Positions 35,631 through 46,860 of a stretch of DNA of 64,000 nucleotides are shown one piece after another (position 1 is the stretch's first letter; each line of letters starts with the position of its first letter). Below the pieces are notes generated by a model. It made no database searches. It was not told where the DNA came from and was given only the letters and a program-made list of their open reading frames with translations. Both the position numbers and the translations under genes were made by a program. This DNA comes from Bryum argenteum (Eukaryota > Streptophyta > Bryopsida > Bryales > Bryaceae), in the NCBI GenBank assembly GCA_037043015.1, contig CM073324.1:21902097-21966096 (forward strand), read 5' to 3'.

Positions 35631-35704
35631 TTGGAGCACTCTTCGGGAACGAGTAAACTCTTGGAGCACTCTTCAGGAACGAGTAAACTCTTGGAGCACT
35701 CTTC
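35631..35704. repeat. 30-bp tandem repeat, ~2.5 units
   Basis: Units of TTGGAGCACTCTTC plus (A/G)GGAACGAGTAAACTC are repeated head to tail. A related GGGAACGAGTGGCC occurs at about 36,312, so this short motif is dispersed locally. Confidence 0.88.
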
Positions 35705-35734
35705 ACCCTGAGAAAAACCGACGGCTAGTTACAC

Positions 35735-36103
35735 CGTTTATACAGCCTGCCGCTCCTGCTGGGCCTGCCGAGCCTGCTAGGGCTGCTGGCTAGCTTCGTT
35801 TACACATGAGCAGCAGGAGAAAAGTGCCACGACAAAATCTCTACTAATCGCGCATCGGAGTGCTAGCAGACCTGCTGACTTACCACAGTGAACAGTGATT
35901 GAGCACATTGTATCCTCCACGTGAAATACGCAATTGGTAAGTGATGCAGTTAATTTCTTTTGGCGTATTCCGGAGCCTGCTGGGTCTGCTGCTGCAGCGC
36001 AGTAGCTCTCAGGACGTTGGCTACCTGCGAGGCAGGTAAACCGGAGTCACGGAGTCAAGCTCAAAATAGTAACCGGTAGCAGACCCGGCAGGCAGTGTAA
36101 ACG
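35735..36103. mobile_element. Small TIR element (~369 bp), Harbinger-like MITE candidate
   Basis: The left end CGTTTATACAGCCTGCCG and the inverted right end CGTTTACACTGCCTGCCG match at 16 of 18 positions. The interior is rich in CCTGCTG/CAGCAGG motifs and has no coding frame. The GTTTACAC core resembles Harbinger-type MITE ends. No clean target duplication could be fixed. Confidence 0.55.
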
Positions 36104-36199
36104 TACTAAGTGTATTATGAGCCGATGGATTTAGCACATTGGCCGATCCATTCATGAAACCACTGGCTAAAAACCGATCAAAATTACAAATAAATTTCT

Positions 36200-36600
36200 A
36201 TTCTCAGTATAAAATAAGGCAATCGCCGGGAAAAAATCTGTGAAAAACCGATTGGGTGTGGGAAATGCCGGTTATTAGCTAGTAAAAGTCAAACAACTTT
36301 CCCAAACCTGTTTGGGAACGAGTGGCCTTTTTGAGCTCCACCGGCCAATGCCCGCCACTTCTCACCATCAGCCGGATTCAACGAACGGGGAGTACCGACA
36401 TTTAGTTACAAGTTGGCTGCTTGATTTTGAGAATTTCCGAATGAAGTAGAAAAGTTTTGGGGAATAACCCAAATGATAATTACAATACGTTTTTATTCTT
36501 AGCATAATATGAGACAATTGGCTGCATAGTTTCATGAAGAACCGGTTGGACATGGAACTAGAGGATATAAACTGATATGGAGGAAATTACTTCTTGAACT
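36200..36600. repeat. Diverged direct duplication
   Basis: Two diverged blocks around 36,185-36,290 and 36,475-36,580 share TTTCTATTCTCAG/TTTTTATTCTTAG followed by AAAAACCGATTGG/AAGAACCGGTTGG. They are old copies of one unit about 300 bp apart; the family is unknown. Confidence 0.4.
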
Positions 36601-36805
36601 GTGATTGGTTTTTTGCCTATATATTTCAAATATCGGCTGAAACCCTAAAGTCGACAAGCCTTAGACTTGCCAAAAAGTCTCAAGATTACCCTCCCTTTTT
36701 GCAAGGTGGAAATTTTGAAATTCTAATAAAAATTCAAGTATGTATTCGTAGGGATCTAGGTGTGTGTATGTTCAAATTCAAATTCAAATACTGAAATTCT
36801 TCTCT

Positions 36806-38656
36806 TGAAATCACTTTTGTTGGGTTCCAAATCAAATCTAGTTTGTGTGAATTTTTTTGCATATTCATACAATACAATATGAAATAATGGCATGCATTTT
36901 AGTGAAGGCAAGTTTTATTTTTGGGTTTTCAAATAGGAAGCATGTTTTACGGATGCAAGCCACTTATGTGAAACGAAAAATAGTTTTTCAAGGATTTTTT
37001 TTGCACGATTATGATCTCAAGATGAAATCTCTTAACTTTTAGTTGGAATTCTTTATATCCTATTACTTTTGATATTAGATTTGCAATGATGTTTCAACAA
37101 TGAAAAAATAGAAAAATGGAATTTTTTGAGGATCTATATCTCCTTCATCCACCGTTGGATTTCAATTTTATTTTTTGGAATGGATTCCAAATAGAGTCTT
37201 GTTTTAGTGATAGAAACCTTGACCCAATCGAAAATACTTTGAAGGTAAGGCATTGATTTGAGTGCAAGAGATTTATATTTGATATACTTTCCCTTTGTAA
37301 ACTTTGTGACAAATTTTACCATTACAAGGCCAACTTTTGAGCCGAGAAATTGAGCTCATGAATTTTTTTGGTGCAAGGGTATAATGAGGATGATTGCTTT
37401 CTAGTTGGTAAAAATCTTTTTTATTGCAATTGGTTTGTTGGTAATATTTTCACTTCAAAGTGAAAATGGTGAAATTTTGTGGTCTGTTTTGCTTACTAAT
37501 ACATTAACCCCTAAACGTCCCAGCCTATTTTTAGCAGAAAAGCACATTTCCATAAAAATCGTCATAGGTGAAAATGAAGAGAAGCTAATAAGATCTCAAC
37601 CGTACAAACTTGTAATAGACTTATCAAAGATCATGTGGACCAAAATTTGAGTCATGAGGCCTTATAGATCGGGAGATCATAACATATTAATATCGAAAAC
37701 AAACTGCAAAATTTCATCATTTTCACTTTGAGGTGGAAATGCTACCAATATACCTAATGCAATGAAAAAGTCACCAACTAGAAAGATGTTCACCTTCATC
37801 TTAATAAGTCCTTTACCCAACAAAAATTCATCAAAAAAATTTCTTGGCTCAAATAAAAGCCATGCAATGGTAAAAACTGCCGGAAAATTTACAAAGGAAA
37901 AATAGTCCAAAACTAGACCCTTTGCATTCAATTTCATGCCTTATCTTCAAAACATCTTCGATCTTGTTAAGGTTTCTACCACTTAAACTAAACTCTAATT
38001 GGAGGCCATTCCAAAAAATTAAGTTGAAATCCAACGGTGGATGAAGGAGATATAGCTCCTCAAATATCATCCATTTTCTCACTTTTTCTGTTGACAAAAC
38101 ATCATTGCAAATCCAATAGCAAAATCATTTGGATCAAAAAACTTCTCACTACAAAGTTGTTAAGAATCACCTTAAAATCATGACCATGAAAAAAAAAAAT
38201 CATGAAAAACTATTTTTAATTTCACATAATTGGCTTGCAATGGTAATACATGCCCCATGCTTGGAAACCCAAAAACAAGAGCTGCCTTCACTAAAGTGCA
38301 TTCCATTAATTCATACTTTATCGTATGGGCTTGCAAATTTTACAACACAAACTAGACTTGATTTGGAACCCAACACAAGTGATTTCATCCAGAACGGAGT
38401 TTGGATGAAGGCGTTATGGCTCTTCAAAGTTTCTGCCCTCCATCCAAAATGTAGAAAAACGACATTGGGGACGTTTAGGGGTTAAGATCTTGCAATATAT
38501 AAGGCCTCATGACTAAAATTTTGTTCCACATAGTCTACAATACGTCTTTTACAAGTTTGGAAGGTTGAGATATAAAACTTTTGGTTTCATTTTCATTTAT
38601 GACACTTTTCTCAAAATTGCATTATTTGGCTTAAAATAGCTAGGCGTGTTTAGGGG
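36806..38656 (+). mobile_element. TTAA element, copy D, split by a nested copy
   Basis: This plus-oriented member of the TTAA family has a left part at 36,806-37,507 and a right part at 38,486-38,656, interrupted by copy C. Its right end is GGCGTGTTTAGGGG followed by TTAG, a one-base change from TTAA. The left terminus has been lost or has diverged beyond recognition before about 36,806. It shares GTTGGGTTCCAAATCAAAT, GCATGCATTTTAGTGAAGG and the internal TATCTCCTTCATC motif with the other copies. Confidence 0.7.
37504..38485 (-). mobile_element. TTAA element, copy C, intact ends, nested in copy D
   Basis: The 974-bp element (37,508-38,481) has perfect 14-bp inverted ends CCCCTAAACGTCCC and is flanked on both sides by TTAA (37,504-37,507 and 38,482-38,485). 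It lies in opposite orientation to copy D, interrupting it between TACTAATACA and GATCTTGCAATATAT. Copies A and E, which lack the insertion, carry TACTAATACCTTATGATTTT and TACTAATTTGTTACGATCTT at this point, so the empty site held this sequence once and TTAA was duplicated. TTAA duplication with C-rich ends is the piggyBac signature. No transposase is present. Confidence 0.82.
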
Positions 38657-39977
38657 TTAGCAAGGATAGCTCCTAAGAGTTACAGCGTCAAGCGTCAAAG
38701 TTTGTAATAATTTTGAAATTTTTTCTTTTATAAATGATCAAACTTGAGAATTAAGAAATTTTGATTCAAAAAAATAGGATTCAAGAAAACCAAAAAAAGA
38801 TTTTGCTATTTCACGTAGCCTGGATGAAGGGATTAAAATTGATACTCAACACAATTCCCTATACTCTAAAGTATATGTGAAAGAAATTGTAAAGTCAAAT
38901 TCCAATTTTTGAATTTTTTGATGCACATCTTAGTTTTCAAGCCCAAGTTGGCCAAACAAAAAAATAAATTCAACATTAGTTTACATTCTTTTTTAAAATT
39001 TTGATTCATATCCAAGTTTTCATTGAAATCTCCAAGCAGCCCAAGTTGGAAGCTTTACCAGCTTTACAAGGGTGTGCTTCAAATTTTACGAGGATAAGCT
39101 TCATAGTTTTATTTAATTTTCAGATTTTTTCAATTTTTTTCAATTTTTTTCAATTTTTTCAAATTTTAATAGTAAGGATTTGCAAAAAATGATGTTACCT
39201 CAATTTAAAAATGTGTGAACCTACCTCGTCACAATTTGCTTTTGGCATGGGCGTACACAACTTAGTTATCTACATGAGAAAGTAATAAGAAGAATGTTTG
39301 GGGTAACAATCTTCAAGTCCCTCTTCGAACAAAGTAGACAATGTCTTTCAATCAAGAACGAGAAAATAAACATGCACCAACTCTGAACTGTATGATCTCG
39401 CAAATGGTAAAGATTAAACTCTTGAAAGTTACATGGTCGTATCAATAGTAGCCATTTTTGAGATCCTATGATTGAACATATAATATATAAATAAAACACT
39501 TGACCATGTCTTCATTTCAACAATGTAGATTTTGGTTCTCAAGGTCCAAAAAACAATTAGAGGTTTAGGGTTATTTATGCTTATTTGGTGTTGTTAGTAG
39601 CTTCTATGGTATTCAAACAAGATGAGAAGGAAAGAAGTGGAGGTTGACACATGCACATAGTCAACTATATGTTTTTCCTTATTTCCTTTGAAGCCAAGCT
39701 ACAACGTCCCTTTCTGAAATGGAGAGTCGATTTCACCATGGGCCTAGCTCCGAAGTGTTTGAGTCACGTATGAACTATTGAGTACCTAACAAGCAAAGAA
39801 TTAATCATTTGTGTAGGAACTATGACATGTCTTATAGCATTTATTATAAGACAAGATAGTGGCTCACTTGAACTTAAAAACAAGTCTTTATCCTCCATAC
39901 AATTTACAATTTTTTTTGCTTATTACATTTTAAGCCACTCAAAATTACAATAAATTCCTCAATGAATGATTGATTGG

Positions 39978-40010
<33 letters not shown>
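39978..40010. repeat. Poly-A tract (33 nt)
   Basis: A run of 33 A. No adjacent retroposon body or target duplication was identified. Confidence 0.9.
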
Positions 40011-40014
<4 letters not shown>

Positions 40015-40427
40015 ATAGTTTGTGAATTTAGTATATTCTTCATTTTCTTGGAGCAATCAAAGCACAAATTTGAGGGCTTAACATTTGGGAGTTGGAAAAG
40101 GACAACAACACGTTTTAACCTATTCAAGTATTCTTTTGGCTCCATTATCCATTTAAAGAAAGTTTGAGATGATGGAGAATTTTCTTTTTGAACCAACTTG
40201 CCCCTTTGAGTAACATACTGCCAAAGACTGAGTGACAAATACTGTGGGCCACAAATACTCTGGGCCACTGTAAATACATGAACCACAAAGGTCATCACAT
40301 TCATCCGAACATTCATTTTGAAACATGCACAAGTAGGTTCAATACATAACATTGATTATTGATGAGCAACAAGTACACCAAAACGACACTCATGAGCCTA
40401 AATGCTATGTTTTTTATTTCAATAAAT

Positions 40428-40926
40428 TAGTGTCGCTTTATACTATGCACCATGAAGATTGACCATGGTCTTCTAAAATTTGTGATTGAAGAGTAAAGTG
40501 CTCTTGGTCCCATTTGGCTTCACATTACCTTGAAATAAAAGAGACTGACCACTAACTTTGAGGTCCCCAAATTTTGTATAGTGGATAATGTTTTCATGTC
40601 TCCTGTATTATAGTTAAGTCGAAGCAAATACCCTGACTCAACTACAATCAAGAAGACCATGAGGCTCAAAAATCATTGATTGGCTAATGTTCAGTAATTT
40701 AAAAAGAAAGGAGGTAAAAGGAGGATGGCAAGTGAGAGAATAACGAGAATTTATATTAGAAAATTGAGCGCAAACTTCTTCTGGTCCAAATCCATTTTAC
40801 ACTACAAGAGTGACTAAGCCACTCAAAATTCCATTTTTGATTTATCATGGTCACGGCTCGTGGCCATGAAAATTATTTTGATTTCCTTGATTATGGCTCT
40901 TGGTCCATAGTGTAACAGGACCCTAA
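40428..40926. mobile_element. Small TIR element (~490 bp), family with a second partial copy
   Basis: The left end TTAGTGTCGCTTTATACTAT and the inverted right end TTAGGGTCCTGTTACACTAT match at most positions, and the similarity extends into GACCATGGTC/GACCATGATA. A close relative of the left end, TTAGGGTCGCTTTATAGTGT, occurs at about 52,480, followed by the same ATGAAGATTGACCA. No coding frame is present. Confidence 0.5.
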
Positions 40927-41433
40927 GAAAGGCAAAAGTATACAAAAAGCCTTAGAGCATGTGTAGCCGACGTTGTGGGCAAGAGAGGGGAACATTGTTG
41001 AGAGTGTGAGGAACCTCAACCTGTGCAGTATCCCTGTAACGTGGCCAAGAGGGTTGAAGTCTCCTAAATTTTAGCACACCATAACTCAAAGTTATCCTCT
41101 GCCTTCACTCACATTTTAACGTTCTAATTAACCAATGGGAGAGTGACATGTGGCATAGATTTTATTGGCACAAAATAATTTCTATTATAACCGATGTGTC
41201 AAAAAATGTGATTGGTTAGCTGCCTTTTTCTTTGCCTTGCCTTCCGGCTTAGAGTGGGGTTTTGGCGCCCGCCCAAACACCGCCTACGAGCTTCCAATGC
41301 AACCCACCGGCCTGGCCTGGAGCACAGAGTTCGGCATGCTCTCACACCCTTCACTAGGAGGTTTCTAGAAAGAATGAGTGAGCTTCAATCTTGTGAGCTT
41401 ACCATTAATACTCTTTGTAGTAGGTAACAAAGT

Positions 41434-41438
<5 letters not shown>

Positions 41439-41511
<73 letters not shown>
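41439..41511. repeat. (TA)n microsatellite
   Basis: About 36 uninterrupted TA units. Confidence 0.95.
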
Positions 41512-41515
<4 letters not shown>

Positions 41516-44039
41516 CAAAAGAAGAAGAACATCAAAACCATAAAAGTTGGCGTAAACATAGTGTTTGTTTGACCCACCCTTGATGGTATGTAAATAGGAC
41601 AAAACAAAGATGGTATAGGACTACTTCTGTTGAACACAAATATTGTAAAGGGTTTCCTTTACTGCAAGAGTAGGTAATAAAATTATCATAAACAGAGACG
41701 TGCCATAGTAACTTCTTTGCTACTCCTTATCACCCTCGAAAAGGTCAGTTACAGTTCTCTTCTATACATCTGTCTAGGGTTTAACCCTTTAAGGTCCTTG
41801 AGGAATCCGGCGGGCAATAGAAAAGGCAAGGCATTTATGAAAAGGGGACTTGGTAAAACGAGGAGGGAACCCATGATGGAATGACAATTCGATCGATTAG
41901 GCAACAACAAGAGAGAGGACCCAAGCTCCAAATCTCTTAAATTGTTGGCATTCTTGTAGATTGACGGATCATGATAACAAGATAATAAGGCAAAAGTTCT
42001 ATCGCAAGGCCGCTTGGGCTAGAATAGGCAATTAATAGGATTTAAAATAGAAGGCATAAACCGAAGCAAATGCATTTTCGGTCATGAGGGGTGGCCAGTA
42101 GACTGCTTCAACAATTCTTTTTCTATCATCAAGTCCCCCTTCGCACAAAGGAAACTATGTCTTCTATAACAATGCCAAATAGAAGTACCTTGATAGGTTT
42201 GAAACTAAGTAAATACAAGGTATTCAAAATACATGACTAGTATATGTAAACTTAGATCAATCAACCTTGCTCATGGAAATTTAATGACACTAGTGTAAAG
42301 GTGGTTTGAGCAAAGCAACATGAGATATGGCTTTAACCCCTAAATGAGAGTGATGCCCAAAACGAGATGTTTGGACTCTAATCAGTCTTGCATTACTAAA
42401 TATAGATTGTATGAAGTTGGAACTTATGAGAATTGTAAGTTTTTGTTATACCTTTCTGAAAAGTTATTTTATGCTTCAAAAATTCCTCATACATACGTTA
42501 GGAAATATTTACAATCAAAGTTTGAAAACTCTTTTTTTTTTTTTCTTTTCTTCTTCTTCAGCATGTAGAATGGGTACCTAGGCAAATTCTCACCGTTTGG
42601 AGCTTCAATTCAATATTTTTTTCACATGCCTTCCATCTAGTCAAAGTCCAGCCTTTGTATTTGAATTTTAGCATACCTCCATGTGAAAAACCAAGCTTTT
42701 CTTGAAGTTTTATAGCTCCTATGAGGGTAAAAATTATGAAGACACGTAGCTAACTCACTTAGAATTAAGGATTTGAAGCTAGACTCATTTCTAAGTTTTT
42801 TCTGAAATTGGCTTTACGGCTCACAAAACACCTTGATTCCTATTGTTACAAGGTTTTCTTTTTTTTCTTTTTTTCTTTTTTCTTTTGTCAACTTTGAACG
42901 TTACGATCTCACAAATGGCCAAGAATTTGAATCTAAGAATTTGTGTACGTTTGAAAGAACAAGTACTAGTAAGATCCCACGTTTACGCACTTCAAAACTT
43001 GTCAAAAATTGAAAAGCTGCATCTTGCATCTAAAGAGGGCGATTATAAGAGCTCTCCACAGTTTTGAGGCCACTCTCCTTCAGTGAGGTTAAAATACCAC
43101 TACAACTTTACTTTACTTGTGGCTCTACTCAAACCACCTTCCCACTTTTACTTTTACATACAAGTGCACAACACTCTAAAATAGAATGTCGTATAACCTT
43201 GAACACATAGCTTGTGGAGGTATTTTCTGAAACACTGCTGAAGTGATGACACTTTGACCAACATTTAATTATTTTTTAATAAAAAATCAACAACGTATAA
43301 GCTAAAAGATGTTTTTTTTCATGATAACGGCCTAGTCATGAAATATTAATTCCTCCATTGAACTATAAAAAGGCATTCAACGCGGAAGTCAGACTTATTC
43401 CCCACATGTAGGGGGGGGCCGCACTGGGAGTCCAGTTGAGTTGAGTTGAAGTTAGCTAGTTGAGTTTTTCAACTATTGGTTGAAAGTTTTCAATCGAATC
43501 AGAGGCCGCACTAGCGATTGAGTTCAAAAAATCCAGTTGAAGATTTTCAACCGAACTTGGATTGTTTTTCAAATCGTAGGCCGACAGAAATCCGGTTGAA
43601 AATAAAGCAATGGATGAGACTTCATAATTCATCAACACATCCTCTTTCTTTCCATTCAACTTATTGAATTATTTTTACACAAATTAGGTATTTAATATTA
43701 TTTCACATAAATTGGATAATTGTGACACAATTTTTTTCTTTTGCCTTATTCCATAGTAATCGACGTAAGTTCAAATGTTTGGACACAATTTACATTATTT
43801 TGATATAAATTACTTCAAGACATATTGGACTATTTCAACACAAATTAGAGTATTAAGATAAAAAATAATAATTATTATTATTATTTAACCCTCAAAAAAT
43901 TTAATAATTAGCCCTCAAAAACTTATTATTTACTCCTCAAAAAATATGTCATTTAGCCCTAAAAAAACTTGTCACTTAGGCCTCAATAAATAAATTATTT
44001 AGCCCTCAAAAAATTAATTATTTAGCGCTGAAGAATTTT

Positions 44040-44178
44040 TTAAAGTTTAGGCCCTTAATTGAAAATGTACAAAAAGGTTCAAAACAAAATTTGAATGACA
44101 GAGTTATGGCTCTTCAAAGTTAAGGCCCTTCATTCATAGTGTACAAAAAAAAAAACATTTGGAATGTTTAGGGGTTAG
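44040..44178 (-). mobile_element. TTAA element fragment (copy F)
   Basis: Read on the minus strand, the terminus CCCCTAAACATTCC next to CTAA (TTAG on the plus strand) leads into ATGAAGGGCC and CTTTGAAGAGCCATAACT, the first ~100 bp of the TTAA family. The rest is missing. Confidence 0.55.
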
Positions 44179-44689
44179 ATTATATTGAGTTAGTAAGACA
44201 TATGTATGTCTCTTGAGATATATACAAGTTCATACTAGATGAAATTCAGTACTTGGAATTAATTAAGAAAAATAAATCACAACCCTTTATTCAAAAACAA
44301 AAATGAACACAATCCTTGAACCTTTAGAGATCATTGAAAATGACAAGTACATAATCCTTAAGATGAGATCTAAAATGCTATTTTTTTTTTAATCATCACT
44401 ACGTTTCTCTTTCACGGAATTTGCAATTGTAGCCGATTGTGCTAAACTATTGACAACAAATCAAGATATCATCTAGTCAAGCGCTCCGTGTCGATTGTTT
44501 CTTTCTTGATCAAGAGTGAGACGTCCGCGTTCCGGATCCAACATGCTTTGACGGGCTTGTGACTCCTCCCGATATCTTTTTCTTGATTTGTAAGCATTGT
44601 CTGCCGAAAATCTGATTGTGCTGCAAGATTATCGTTCAAGAGTTGGTCTCTTACCTTTAACTGGTATAAAGTGTCTTCTACTTCTCGAT

Positions 44690-45364
44690 CTACCTTTTTG
44701 AGACGCCCGCTGGAACCTTCATTGTGGGCTTTTCTTTTCTAGTCGTCTCTCTATCTTTTGAAGTTTCTTCTACTTCAATTTCCTCACGCGCGCCTTCTAC
44801 GTCCATCCCACCACGTGTTGCATCTTCATCTTTTTTGATCAATGAATCAATCGTTGGTATATTACCAATAAATTTTCCAGATTTTCCGAACCAACTATTC
44901 ATATTGTCGTACATTGTTTGATCCATCGTTGCGGGTAGTTTTGCTTTCTTCCGATCTTCTCTATTCAACACCCATGGATTACCACCTCCTGATGTCTTCT
45001 CAATATAATTCTTGTATGCTCTAAAATCCTTAATCAAATTATCCCATTTATGACATAATTTATCCATATCAAGTTCCGCACTTCCAAATAAAGGTTTTTC
45101 TTGCAGATATTTAAAAAAAAATTTCCACTTGGACTCTCTAGACTTAAAAGATGTCTTTTTACCTTTACTTTCTTCTTTGAACTCCTCTTCTTTCAACTCA
45201 ATCAATGCGAGTGCTTGGGCTTTACTCCATATAAATCTTTTCTTTTTCCCTTTGACGTCTGGTTCAATTTGAGTATTCCCTCCCTCTTCTTGAGACTCCT
45301 CTGCTTCATCTTCTAATTTAATATCTCTCTCCCCCTCAAGACTCATGGTATCTAAGTAATCCAT
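44690..45364 (-). CDS. Myb/SANT (trihelix-like) protein of the large Harbinger element
   Basis: Likely DNA-binding partner of the transposase. The start at MDYLDTMSLEGERDIKLEDE (45,364) is preferred to the upstream in-frame Met at 45,403 because the extra 13 residues are hydrophobic and atypical. After an acidic leader comes the trihelix/SANT domain: KKRFIWSKAQALALIELKEE, then ESKWKFFFKYLQEKPLFG, then LCHKWDNLIKDFRAYKNYIE. The tail is rich in Glu and Lys. The frame stops at VPAGVSKR, but a different frame immediately beyond reads KVDREVEDTLYQLKVRDQLL, typical of the C-terminal coiled coil of this family. Either a one-base shift or an unseen splice has removed the tail. It is transcribed away from the protease gene, with about 1.5 kb between them. 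Confidence 0.78.
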   Translation of the reverse strand: MDYLDTMSLEGERDIKLEDEAEESQEEGGNTQIEPDVKGKKKRFIWSKAQALALIELKEEEFKEESKGKKTSFKSRESKWKFFFKYLQEKPLFGSAELDMDKLCHKWDNLIKDFRAYKNYIEKTSGGGNPWVLNREDRKKAKLPATMDQTMYDNMNSWFGKSGKFIGNIPTIDSLIKKDEDATRGGMDVEGAREEIEVEETSKDRETTRKEKPTMKVPAGVSKR

Positions 45365-45879
45365 AATAATGGAAAGAATCCAACAAAAGTATATTCGCAC
45401 CACGATTAAAATGATCTATAGTAACTCTCACTTATGAGGATTCAATAAAAAATCATATTAGTTTAAACATCAATATACTTGTATATATAAATCATTTTGG
45501 AACCGACTTTTACTTATACACATTTATTGTATCTTTTAATTTCATTGAAAATAAACTATTACTCTAATTAATAATAAAATCACATTTATATATTTTGACC
45601 CTTCTTGCTTTTATCGTGTTACAACCGTTCCTAAAATTAATGTACCTTTTTCACATTTGATATTTATACCAAAACTTACATATTTTCATTACTTACACTG
45701 GACAAGGTACTTCCAATAATATGAAATAAGTAAAAAAAACACATATAAATAAATGCTTACAATAAATTTTGGTAGTTCCAAATATGTGATAAAATTAATA
45801 TAGATTAAGCTAACAGTAAAGAAAAAATGCCATAGTTCACTATTTAATAATTACTTGTAATTTATAACCTACGTTCAAC

Positions 45880-46367
45880 ACGTCTTTGATTAGGTTAAGG
45901 ATTCTACCACTAAAACTAGACTACTAATGGAATCCATCCCAAAAAAATAAAGTAAAAATCTAACGGTTTGTATGGGAGATCTACATCCTCAGAAATCATA
46001 CATTTTTTCCATTTTTTCATTGTACAAACCTCATTGCAAATCAAATATTAAAGTTAATTTAATAAAAAAAACTTATAACTAGAAAGTAGTTATGATGCAT
46101 CTAATGATCTTACTCTTGTAAAAAATTTATATTAAAAAAAATTGATTTCGTATAATTAGGTTGGAATGGTTAAATATGCCCTGTGTTTGGAATCCCAAAA
46201 GGAAAAGTTGCCTTCACTACAATGCTTGCCATTAAGTCATACTTCCTTTTATAGGTCTGCGATCTTGAATACACAAATTAGATTTGATGATGAAAATATG
46301 GGTCTTCAATGTTTTTGTTTTTCATCCAAAATGTCGTTTTTTGAAACTACCGGCATACAGGGGTTAA
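45880..46367 (-). mobile_element. TTAA element fragment (copy G)
   Basis: The right end CAGGGG followed by TTAA (46,364-46,367), the minus-strand ACATTTTGGATGAA and the conserved block ACTAGACTAC...AATCCATCCCAAA mark about half of a TTAA-family element. Its other end is lost near 45,880. It lies between the Myb/SANT and Ulp1 genes of the large Harbinger element, so it entered after that element was assembled or was already in its ancestor. Confidence 0.6.
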
Positions 46368-46860
46368 GGGTTAAGGGTTAAGATATGTTTTCCTATACGG
46401 TATTCCTCTTTGGATGTAAAGAGCTTAACTTTCACAATGATAACACTCACTTGACTTTAGTGAATATATTTATTTTGGTTTAAAAAAGCGCTACTTGAAC
46501 AATGATAACACTCACTGAACTATAATGAATTGATCTACTTTGAATTTAAAAATCTCAACTTTACATATGATAACACTCACTTAAGTTTACCACTTTATAT
46601 TTTATTATAGATATAGATTATATTATTACATAGTTGATATAAATATAGCCAAGGATATTGTAAAATTGACTAGTTTCTTTCATTATTTTCCTTACAAGAC
46701 TTGTACATTTCATATTTTTAATAGGGAATTTTGCACTTTCGAATTCAATTAAGTAAATGGTGATTTTGAGGTACCCCATTTATGAGAGTTTTGATATTAT
46801 CGTCTTCCATATTTTAAAGATTTGCAAATATTTTCTTCTAATATAACACTTCTTTTCTCC

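Larger units (their letters stand above)
38657..43407. other. AT-rich decayed repeat DNA
   Basis: No gene is recognised. It contains a poly-A tract, a TIR element at 40.43-40.92 kb and a (TA)n tract (listed separately). A hairpin-like pair of inverted CTAACCAAT/ATTGGTTA motifs lies near 41,128-41,222. A TTAACCCCTAAA motif at 42,333-42,344 matches the end of the TTAA family, but no partner end was found. A GC-richer stretch at 41,210-41,370 has an open frame without a known motif. Confidence 0.35.

Noticed and set aside
39978-40010. Poly-A tract as a retrogene or retroposon tail
   Set aside because: No body with coding or polymerase III features and no flanking target duplication could be found.
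42333-44178. A large TTAA element spanning the two TTAACCCC-type ends at 42.33 and 44.17 kb
   Set aside because: The left terminus of the Harbinger-like element falls between them and the interiors do not match the family, so these are separate fragments.
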